Shown piece by piece: positions 1-7,546 of a stretch of 34,836 nt of DNA. The notes beneath the pieces were generated by a model. The model was not told the origin of the DNA, searched no databases, and worked only from the letters and a program-made list of their open reading frames with translations. The first letter of the stretch is position 1. Every line of letters starts with the position of its first letter. The translations under genes and the position numbers were made by a program. The DNA is taken from the IMG/VR virus record IMGVR_UViG_3300020470_000085, positions 1 through 34,836 of that record; one strand, written 5' to 3'. The DNA comes from a virus.

Positions 1-3000
1 GCACCATCAACGAATGCACCATTACCACCTAAGAAGGAGATAACAGAAGAGTTCTGTGTATATGGAGATGCTTCAATAATTGGATAATCATCATAGTCAG
101 AACGAACAGCAGACCTAACATTGTTAGCATCATAGATGTAACTATCAGGATATGTTGCTAGTAATGAAGTATCGTATAAAGTACCTGTTGTTTGTGTAGT
201 TGCACCAGGAAGGATTGTTCCATCTAAGATGTCTTCTAACAGATCCATCTCTGTAGCAATAGAAGAAGCAATGTTAGCACACTTAGGAGTACCACCTGTG
301 TATAGAGTGATGTTCCAATCTTCGTACTTAGGAATTGGAGAAGTAGTTACAACCTGATCGTAAACAATAACAATACCATTTGCTAATCCACTTACAAATG
401 CGTGTGTAGAAGAACTAGCAGTACCAGCAGCACCTACGTTACATGTAACAGTAGTATTACCACCAGCAGTTGATACATTAGTAATTGGAAGTGATTTACC
501 GTATGCTTTCTTATCAGCAGGAACTCTTCTTGGATATGAGTGCTCAGTAGCATTACTATCTACGTCACAAGTAAACTTAAGTGCATTTTCTCTAAATGCA
601 ATTCTATGTGATGTCTTAACTGCCTTAGTAGGAGTTGGGAATGTTACTGTTAAATTACCAGTGTTAGCAGTATAGGTAGCAGCATTTGCTGTTGCAACAT
701 GAGGAAGGTTAGTAGAAGAACCAACATTAACTGTAATAGTAGTTCCTGTAACAGCAGTAATAGCAAGGTTTGCTCCAGATGCAGGGTCTGTAGCACGAGG
801 ATAAGCATGGTTTGTGGAGTTAGCATCCAAGTCACAAGTAAATGTAACACCACCATCAGCAATCTGAACAGTGTTACTTGTTGTCAAACTATGAGATCCA
901 ATCTCTAGTACTAGATCACCAGTAGCAGCATTGTAAGTTGTTCCAGTTGCTGCTGTCTTAGTACCGCCAGCATTAGGAGTAATTGCACCAGAAACACCAC
1001 TAACAAATGTATGAGTTCCAGCGTATCCAGTCCAGTTAGAGAGTGCGTTGATTGCGTACTCTTTGACCTTCTGATAAGCGTAAATGGTTTGAGCAAGCAT
1101 TCCTGCCTCAATACCAGTTAACTGCGTTCCTGTGAAGTATAACTCTGCTCTTGAAACGATACCAGAGTTACCACCAAGTACAAGGTCACGAATCAATCCA
1201 CCAAGAATTAAACCAACGTCTCTACGACATTTTCTCTGGTTAAGATCAGATAGATTTGCATTAGGATATTTCTTCTCTACATCTAACAATACCTGATCAG
1301 CAATGAGATCTTTGTTACGTGCAATTAAGTATGCACCATCAAGGTATACGTTAGCAGCATTATTTGATAGAACATCTACGAAGAGATATGCAAGAGTATC
1401 AATAGCAGCTCTTACATCATCACAACGTGGACTTCCAGCAGTAGTATTAATAATTGTTGTATCTCTATACTGAGATAGAGCAGTATGCTCTGCAACATAT
1501 AGAGGATCTGTAGTCAATCTATTGTCACCAGTATGCCAGTTACACATAGCATAGATTGCTAATTCTCTAGCATATTCTATACCACGTACAGTTTGGATAA
1601 TTTCATTTTCTACATATTCTACTTTTGCTCCAACAATATACTTCTTAGCAGCTTCTATAATGTTATGGTTAGAACCATATTCTAAGTCTCTTATAAGAGC
1701 ATTAAGGAAATGTCTAATGTCTTGCTTACACTGCTCATCACCATTAGGTTGATTGTTATTACCAGAAGTAGGAGGACTGAATGATGGATATGTCTTTTGT
1801 CCAGAAGAACAAGACATTAAAATACTATCAAGTTTTATAGTTGCATCTTCTGCAATGTTTGGAACAGCAGCAGATACAGTAACAGTAGCAATACCAGTTA
1901 CAGCATTATCATATACAAAATTAGTAATGTTATATGAACTACCACCAAATTCTACAGTACCACCACTGACATAAGTGTGTACTTCAGGTGTTTGTCCTAA
2001 GAATACTTTGAATGTTGTACCACCAGTAGATAGACAATTTGAAGCAGCTCTTACAAATGTATGAGCAACTTGTGGTCTATTCTTAACACAGTTTGTGTCA
2101 GCAGTAACAAATGTATGAGCAGTACTTGGTCTGAATTTAATTCCGTTAGCAGCTCCACTTATAAAGGTATGAGCATAAGATCCACCACTAATAACACCAC
2201 CAGATGAAGCACTAACAAATGTATGTGAGTAGTTACCACCTGAAACTACAAATCCCTGATTAGCAGATACGTATGTATGTGCAGATGTATCAGAAGATGT
2301 ACCAACATTAACTGTTATAGTAGTTGCTGTAGTTGCAGTGATAGCAACAGATGTATTGTATGCTGGATCATCACCAGTAGCACCACCTTGACCATTTGCA
2401 CGAGGATAAGAGTGCTGTGTAGCATTACTATCTGTTGCACATGTAAATGTTATTCCTTCATTAGTAAGTTTAACACTTTGTCCAGTGTTTAAATTATGAG
2501 TACCAATGGTCATCTCAAGAAGACCAGTAGCAGGATCATATGTAGCGTTAGTTGGTGTATACTCTACAGATGGAGATGGACCTACGTTAATAGTAACTGT
2601 TCCATCTTGATGAGTTAATCCACCAGTAACAGAAGAAACAAATGAATGTGCTGATGTATCACTTGATGCACCTACATTAACTTCAAATGTATTTGTAGCA
2701 ACTTGTGATATTGCTAACCAATCTCCACCACCAGCAGGGTCTGAAGTTCTTGGATATGAATGTTGAGTTGCATTACTATCTAAACCACAAGTGAATGTAA
2801 GAGAATTATTTCCTAACTTAATTCTATCACCATTAGAGAATCCATGATTGTTAATGGTTAACTGCATTACACCTGTTGAAGGGTTGTAAGTAGCACCTGA
2901 TACAGTGTGTGCAGTACTACCAACAGCAATAACTTCTAGAGAAGAATCATATGCTCTATCTCTCTTCTGTTTAATTCCATCAGCAACAGCAGATACAAAT

Positions 3001-6000
3001 GCGTGAGTAGTCTGGTTTGTAGAAGGAATTGTATCAAGAACTTGAACTGTATATGTGTTAAGAGTTACATTCTGTACAGGAATCCAATGACCGCTAATTG
3101 GGTCAGTTGCTCTTGGATATGTATGGTTTGATCCATTATTATCTTCTAAACAAGTGAATGTTAATGAGTTATCATCAATCTTGATAAGATCACCATTTGA
3201 CATTCCATGATTAGGAGTTGTTAATGTTAATAGACCAGTTGAAGGATTGTATGCAGCGTTAGTTGCTGTATGAGTATCAATGTTTGTTCTTGGATAACTC
3301 TTATTAGCAGTATTGCCATCCATTTCACAACTGAATGTTAGAGCACCATCAGCAAGTTTGATGTTATCTCCAACTTGTAAATTGTGTCCACCAAGAGTAA
3401 GAACCATATTACCAGTAGATGCTGTGTAAGTAGCATTGGTTGGTGTGTATGTTACCTGTGGTGTAGTTCCAACATTAACTGTTAAAGTACCGTCTTGTCT
3501 CCTTAATCCATTAGCTACAGCAGAAACAAATGTATGAGTTGAAGTATCCTGAGATATACCAACGTTAATATCAAATGTATTTGTGGTTATATTACCAATC
3601 TGTAACCATCTTCCACTTGCTCTATCATATCCAGCACGAGGATAGTCATGGTTAGAAGCATTACCATCTAATGCACAAGTAAGTCTTAATGAATCATCTT
3701 CAAGTTTAACATAATCTCCATTACTAAATCCATGACCATTAATAGTTAATTGTAAGACACCTGTTGCAGGAGTATATGTTGCGTTAGTTACTGTATGTTG
3801 TGTCTCTCCAACTGCTGTAACTTCAATTGCTTGACCAGATGTAGGGTCAATATCTAATCTAGGATAACTATGCTTAGTAGCATGACCATCCATAGCACAA
3901 GTAAAGGTCAATGCATCATTGTCTATCATGATGCTATCGCCTGTGCGAACTCCGTGCTGTCCAACTGTCAATACCATGACACCTGTAGCAGGATCATAAG
4001 TGGCATTAGTTGCTGTGAAATCTCTATTAGTACCAGCAGCACCTACGTTAACAGTAACACTACTTGCTGTAGTACCAGTAATTGCAAGGGATCTACCAGA
4101 AGCTTGGTCTTTTAATGCACGAGGATATTTCTTAGTAACCTGATTACCATCCATTGCACATTTGAAATGCAAGGAATCGTTATCAATAGTAATACTCTCA
4201 CCAGTTGATAAGGAATGTGTTCCAAGTGTTAATGTTAAATCTCCAGTTGCAGGATCGTAAGTAGCAGCAGTAGGTGTCCATTCTTGGTTTGCAGGTGATA
4301 CACCAACATTAACAGTAAATGTATTTGTAGTTGTTGCTGTAACTGGTAATGCTTTTGAACTAGCAGGGTCTGTTGATCTAGGATATGCGTGCTCAGTAGC
4401 ATTATTATCCATTGCACAGGTGAAGGTTAACCCATCATCAGCAATTCTAATACCTGTTCCTTCTGTAAATGAGTGACCATTTAATGTAAATACTAAATCA
4501 CCAGTTGCAGGATCATAGGTTGCATTTGTTGGTGTGTAGTTTGCAGATGCTGTACCACCAATTTCATATGCAGCAAAATAACTCTTAGCAAATTGTGAGT
4601 TAAGTCTACCAACTGCTTCTTCTGCGATATACTCTCTGTTATTTCTAATCAATAAAGAAGCATCCTGATACCTTCTATTAACAGGAGTTGCTATAGGGAA
4701 ACTGTTTGGAGAGTTTAATAGTGATAATGTAACAGTCTTAGAATATGTTTTGACCTTTGCAAATTGACCAGGATTGAGGTTAGCATCAACAATCGCTGGC
4801 ATCTTCTTAGGTATTACAAATCGTCTGCAACGACCATCATTATCTTCTAAGACTTTATAAATTCTTTGCTTACCATTTAATTCTGATAAGTCTGGACCTG
4901 AAGTGGGAAGACCTTCTATCAGGATTTCTTGACCTTCTTTAAACTCGTGTGTATTTGTTCTACCAACAAGAGCATTGGTGTAGAATATAATACCACCTAC
5001 ATCTTCAGCATTACCAAACTGTGAACTTTGGAAACCACCTTGTGCTATAGCAGCATCTCCTTGTTGTGAGAAGTCAATTCTGGAGATAGGTAATGATGAA
5101 GTATAATCCTCATCTACAGATACAACTTCACCTTCTGCCCTGATTGATTTAATAGCAGTAGTGTCAATCGTTTCAATTTGTGGTGTTGCTGCGTTAATAG
5201 TAAAGGAACTAGCACTTGAAGTATCCCAAGTAGGAGCATTAAGAATAGGAACAAATGTTACATCCCAATATCCTGATCCAGCATTGGTATTATCAATTGC
5301 TATTACTTGATAATAACCTTGAGTAAAGTTAGTATCGTTAGTATCATCTAGGAAAACGTATGTACCAGCAGGAATTAATGAACCTGGATCTTGTGTAAAT
5401 CTTAATTTGTTACTACCAGCAGCCTGTGAAATATTAAGACTGATAGCACCACCAGTACCAGCAGATGTTATGTACTCAAATCGTTCACCTTCAACAAAGG
5501 AACCACTTGTTAGGTTAACATCAATCGTACCATTAATATATGCACTAGCACCTACAGTAGTTGCAAAATTAACAGCAATGATTTTTGCTCTAGCACCAGT
5601 GTTAACACCAACCACTTCTAAGTTGTTTTGTAGAGCAGAAAGACCTGTGTTCTGCTGGAATGTAACACGGAACTGATCTGGTCCAAAGATTTGGTGACCT
5701 ATAGGATAACTCGTACCAAAATCACCATTAGCATCAACATCAATACAAACACGCTGTTTGTCATCAAAGACCATTGCGTAATCCCAAGTCGCAACTGGGT
5801 CACCATTAGAGTCAATCTGGTCTCTAAATGTTACACCAATAACATAGTTCTTATCACCAAACTTAAATACGTGCTTACCAGGATTTGAAGGACGGATAAT
5901 AACCAAACGTAAGTTGTCACCAACGATTGATGCATCTGGTGGAATTGATATTGGGTTGTCTTCTACATAGTCTCCACCTGAAACAATAACAGTTTCTTTA

Positions 6001-6998
6001 ACACCAGGTGTTGCCCATGCTAACTGACATGCCTTCTTAATAGTTCTTACAGGGTTTACCGCAGATCGACCATCGTTAAGGTCAGAACCAATCTGTGATG
6101 AAACGTAAATACGACCACCAACGTCATTCGTTGCTAGGTTAAGGACGTATTCTGTAGTAGCAATCTTGTCTGATCTGTCACCTAGTAGAGGTGTAATAGA
6201 TCTTGGGAATATACCAGCTTCTCCAGTTTCTCCATACTTATATTCTAATTGGTCTACGACGTGGAAACCAATATGTTTTAGATCAACCTCACCATTTTTT
6301 ACGATTCCATCAACGTGTGTTGGAGCATCACTACCTGTTTGTCCAGCAGTAATTGCTTGATAAACATTAGCACCAAAATATCTATAGGAATCCTTCTGGA
6401 TAATAACATTAGGAGCCCAAGGAGTACCAGTATTATTTTGATATGTTTTTAAATTCGGTCCCCTTAAGTTTGCATCAGGAGTAACGAAGTTATCAATATC
6501 AAGGTTTAGAATTCTAGCAGTATCAGAGATGATAGATGTAGACGTTCTAATAGCACCGTTGATGTCAAGTTCGTAATCAACCGTGTCAAGAACAGCAGTA
6601 GCAGTAGCACCAGCACCGCCTCCACCGCTTATAGTTACTGTGGGAGCAGTTGTATAACCCATACCTGGATTATTAACTGCAATAGAAACGACTTTACCGT
6701 TAAAAATAAACGCGGAAGCAAGTGCGGTAATTCCGTCAGCAGCAGCAGGAGGAGCAACGGTTACGGACGGTTGCGTAGTATAACCAGCACCACCTTCCGT
6801 GATGTCAATGTTGTTAATTCTTTGTCCAGTTCTATTAATACCTACACGAGGTAATCCAGTTGCTGTATCGAGTTCTGTACGAAGAATCTCTCTTTCTAGA
6901 GCTCCTGTACCCCCTCTAATTGTTAATTCATTATCACCGATAAGTTTTGGGTTGACACCCCTAAACTTCTCTTTATCGGAATTAATATGCAAACTCAT
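1..6998 (-). CDS. Giant repeat-containing fibre-like protein, 3' end outside window (>=2332 aa)
   Basis: Open for 2332 codons from ATG at 6998 to base 3 with no stop, so the C-terminus is missing. N-terminus MSLHINSDKEKFRG, then two GxGYT beta modules (GGAGYTTQPSVTV, GMGYTTAPTVTI; about 70-130), a CBM5/12-like stretch (VYQAITAGQTGSDAPTH, about 192-244), and a pectin-lyase/DUF1565-like region from about 290 to 400 (GRIYVSSQIGSDLNDGRS..., then IPPDASIVGDN). Near 778-800 is half an alpha-helical module (DASLLIRNNREYIAEEAVGR). Next come eight Cys/YPR beta repeats and a degenerate ninth (about 815-1745), including an 18-residue tandem repeat. The helical module then resumes (CKQDIRHFLNALIRDLEYGS, from Cys1757), a second helical module follows (about 1855-1990), and two more repeats (Cys2055, Cys2144). 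The start is set by AGGAAG 4 nt upstream and a late-promoter-like element. Probably a receptor-binding or side fibre; inference. Confidence 0.85.
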   Translation of the reverse strand, partial: MSLHINSDKEKFRGVNPKLIGDNELTIRGGTGALEREILRTELDTATGLPRVGINRTGQRINNIDITEGGAGYTTQPSVTVAPPAAADGITALASAFIFNGKVVSIAVNNPGMGYTTAPTVTISGGGGAGATATAVLDTVDYELDINGAIRTSTSIISDTARILNLDIDNFVTPDANLRGPNLKTYQNNTGTPWAPNVIIQKDSYRYFGANVYQAITAGQTGSDAPTHVDGIVKNGEVDLKHIGFHVVDQLEYKYGETGEAGIFPRSITPLLGDRSDKIATTEYVLNLATNDVGGRIYVSSQIGSDLNDGRSAVNPVRTIKKACQLAWATPGVKETVIVSGGDYVEDNPISIPPDASIVGDNLRLVIIRPSNPGKHVFKFGDKNYVIGVTFRDQIDSNGDPVATWDYAMVFDDKQRVCIDVDANGDFGTSYPIGHQIFGPDQFRVTFQQNTGLSALQNNLEVVGVNTGARAKIIAVNFATTVGASAYINGTIDVNLTSGSFVEGERFEYITSAGTGGAISLNISQAAGSNKLRFTQDPGSLIPAGTYVFLDDTNDTNFTQGYYQVIAIDNTNAGSGYWDVTFVPILNAPTWDTSSASSFTINAATPQIETIDTTAIKSIRAEGEVVSVDEDYTSSLPISRIDFSQQGDAAIAQGGFQSSQFGNAEDVGGIIFYTNALVGRTNTHEFKEGQEILIEGLPTSGPDLSELNGKQRIYKVLEDNDGRCRRFVIPKKMPAIVDANLNPGQFAKVKTYSKTVTLSLLNSPNSFPIATPVNRRYQDASLLIRNNREYIAEEAVGRLNSQFAKSYFAAYEIGGTASANYTPTNATYDPATGDLVFTLNGHSFTEGTGIRIADDGLTFTCAMDNNATEHAYPRSTDPASSKALPVTATTTNTFTVNVGVSPANQEWTPTAATYDPATGDLTLTLGTHSLSTGESITIDNDSLHFKCAMDGNQVTKKYPRALKDQASGRSLAITGTTASSVTVNVGAAGTNRDFTATNATYDPATGVMVLTVGQHGVRTGDSIMIDNDALTFTCAMDGHATKHSYPRLDIDPTSGQAIEVTAVGETQHTVTNATYTPATGVLQLTINGHGFSNGDYVKLEDDSLRLTCALDGNASNHDYPRAGYDRASGRWLQIGNITTNTFDINVGISQDTSTHTFVSAVANGLRRQDGTLTVNVGTTPQVTYTPTNATYTASTGNMVLTLGGHNLQVGDNIKLADGALTFSCEMDGNTANKSYPRTNIDTHTATNAAYNPSTGLLTLTTPNHGMSNGDLIKIDDNSLTFTCLEDNNGSNHTYPRATDPISGHWIPVQNVTLNTYTVQVLDTIPSTNQTTHAFVSAVADGIKQKRDRAYDSSLEVIAVGSTAHTVSGATYNPSTGVMQLTINNHGFSNGDRIKLGNNSLTFTCGLDSNATQHSYPRTSDPAGGGDWLAISQVATNTFEVNVGASSDTSAHSFVSSVTGGLTHQDGTVTINVGPSPSVEYTPTNATYDPATGLLEMTIGTHNLNTGQSVKLTNEGITFTCATDSNATQHSYPRANGQGGATGDDPAYNTSVAITATTATTITVNVGTSSDTSAHTYVSANQGFVVSGGNYSHTFVSASSGGVISGGSYAHTFISGAANGIKFRPSTAHTFVTADTNCVKNRPQVAHTFVRAASNCLSTGGTTFKVFLGQTPEVHTYVSGGTVEFGGSSYNITNFVYDNAVTGIATVTVSAAVPNIAEDATIKLDSILMSCSSGQKTYPSFSPPTSGNNNQPNGDEQCKQDIRHFLNALIRDLEYGSNHNIIEAAKKYIVGAKVEYVENEIIQTVRGIEYARELAIYAMCNWHTGDNRLTTDPLYVAEHTALSQYRDTTIINTTAGSPRCDDVRAAIDTLAYLFVDVLSNNAANVYLDGAYLIARNKDLIADQVLLDVEKKYPNANLSDLNQRKCRRDVGLILGGLIRDLVLGGNSGIVSRAELYFTGTQLTGIEAGMLAQTIYAYQKVKEYAINALSNWTGYAGTHTFVSGVSGAITPNAGGTKTAATGTTYNAATGDLVLEIGSHSLTTSNTVQIADGGVTFTCDLDANSTNHAYPRATDPASGANLAITAVTGTTITVNVGSSTNLPHVATANAATYTANTGNLTVTFPTPTKAVKTSHRIAFRENALKFTCDVDSNATEHSYPRRVPADKKAYGKSLPITNVSTAGGNTTVTCNVGAAGTASSSTHAFVSGLANGIVIVYDQVVTTSPIPKYEDWNITLYTGGTPKCANIASSIATEMDLLEDILDGTILPGATTQTTGTLYDTSLLATYPDSYIYDANNVRSAVRSDYDDYPIIEASPYTQNSSVISFLGGNGAFVDG
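380..960 (-). repeat. Cys/YPR beta repeats, units 10-11
   Basis: Two further units after the second helical module, with TCDLDANSTNHAYPR (Cys2055) and TCDVDSNATEHSYPR (Cys2144), 89 residues apart. The 22 bases at 420-441 are identical to 4029-4050 at the end of unit 2, pointing to intragenic exchange or strong local constraint. Confidence 0.88.
1750..4560 (-). repeat. Array of Cys/YPR beta repeats, units 1-9
   Basis: Eight clear protein repeats and a degenerate ninth. Each unit has the pattern TNATYxPxTGxxxLTxxxHxxxxGDxIxI followed by LTFTCAMDGNxxxHxYPR. Cysteines are at residues 861, 947, 1034, 1108, 1224, 1283, 1404, 1520 and (degenerate, SCSSGQKTYPS) 1730. Cys-to-Cys spacings for the first eight are 86, 87, 74, 116, 59, 121 and 116: longer ones carry an extra HTFVSAVxxG segment. 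DNA identity is low to moderate, so the repeats are old and under protein-level selection. Confidence 0.9.
2010..2279 (-). repeat. Exact 18-residue (54-bp) tandem repeat beginning HTFVS
   Basis: Five consecutive histidines start copies at bases 2279, 2225, 2171, 2117 and 2063, exactly 54 bases apart (residues 1574, 1592, 1610, 1628, 1646). Copies read HTYVSANQGFVVSGGNYS, HTFVSASSGGVISGGSYA, HTFISGAANGIKFRPSTA, HTFVTADTNCVKNRPQVA and HTFVRAASNCLSTGG. The same HTFVSA element occurs singly at the ends of the longer Cys/YPR units, so this looks like a local expansion of that tail segment. Confidence 0.88.
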
Positions 6999-7002
6999 GG
7001 TG

Positions 7003-7008
7003 CTTCCT
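7003..7008 (-). promoter_or_regulatory. Shine-Dalgarno AGGAAG that fixes the start at 6998
   Basis: The minus strand reads AGGAAG, then 4 nt, then ATG. It is the clearest ribosome-binding site in the window; the other genes have weak AG-rich or no recognisable sites. An in-frame TAG lies further upstream at about 7032-7034, so a much longer N-terminus is excluded. Confidence 0.6.
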
Positions 7009-7034
7009 ATTAGGCCGTCGTTTATCCTAAACTA

Positions 7035-7042
7035 TATTTAGC
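7035..7042 (-). promoter_or_regulatory. Late-promoter-like element GCTAAATA before the repeat fibre gene
   Basis: The minus strand reads GCTAAATA in the 45-nt gap between the 166-residue gene and the left-most giant gene, leaving 36 nt to the ATG at 6998. Sequence and spacing match the element before the DUF4815 gene. Confidence 0.55.
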
Positions 7043-7043
7043 A

Positions 7044-7544
7044 TTAAGACCAAGCAATAGTGTGAACCTTAGTGCATACAGCCCATTTAATTGTTTGTGT
7101 AGTACCAGCCCTTGTAGTTGAGTAACTAAATCTGTTTGATGCTCCCTGTGGAACTATACTCCACGTCTCTCCTTGTGGGATATCATCTTTAATAACTGTT
7201 TCAAATGTTGATAAGATACTAACTGCTCCAAGATTATCACATTTAACAGCAGTTTCTAACTTTCCTGTGTGAACAGTACCTGCTGGATTGACAGCAATGA
7301 AGTGTCCATCAATAAAACTAAGAGTATTATTTGCTAAAGTTATCTGTGTTCCAACATTATCCAATTGTAATACTGCTGTATTAATACCTCGAAGAATATA
7401 TTCTACATGATGACTATCTTCGTAATAACGATTCTTTACTTCTAAAGAATTAAAATTCTTAGCGTTCTTATTTTCATCTATGACTGTAGTCTTGTCTAAT
7501 GAAAATCCACCTTGAGAATCAAATTTGTCTAGTGTTGTTGCCAT
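7044..7544 (-). CDS. Small putative structural protein of unknown function (166 aa)
   Basis: A 166-residue protein beginning MATTLDKFDSQGGFSLDKTT, then NAKNFNSLEVKNRYYEDS. The 'QGGFSxDKTTVxDE..NAK..NS.EVKN' start resembles small tail-fibre-cluster proteins I recall from marine T4-like phages, but I cannot name a function. The rest is predicted beta-strand rich (VEYILRGINTAVLQLDN, FIDGHFIAVNPAGTVHTGK, ETWSIVPQGASNRFSYS) with two cysteines and no signal peptide or membrane helix. Start is 2 nt after the fibre gene's TAA, so it is tightly coupled to that gene and may be an accessory, cap or chaperone of the fibre; this is inference from position. It is followed by a 45-nt gap that carries a late-promoter-like element for the next gene. 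Confidence 0.72.
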   Translation of the reverse strand: MATTLDKFDSQGGFSLDKTTVIDENKNAKNFNSLEVKNRYYEDSHHVEYILRGINTAVLQLDNVGTQITLANNTLSFIDGHFIAVNPAGTVHTGKLETAVKCDNLGAVSILSTFETVIKDDIPQGETWSIVPQGASNRFSYSTTRAGTTQTIKWAVCTKVHTIAWS

Positions 7545-7546
7545 TT

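Noticed and set aside
911-1111. Minus-strand Leu/Gln-rich frames at 650-862, 911-1111, 4235-4417, 13325-13510, 22089-22277 and 23274-23507
   Set aside because: They are out-of-frame readings of GCx/ACx-rich repeat DNA inside large genes on the same strand.
2010-4560. Regular repeats as a possible CRISPR array or non-coding satellite
   Set aside because: The periods are multiples of three, the frame is open throughout, and conservation is at the protein level; no short identical repeats with unique spacers.
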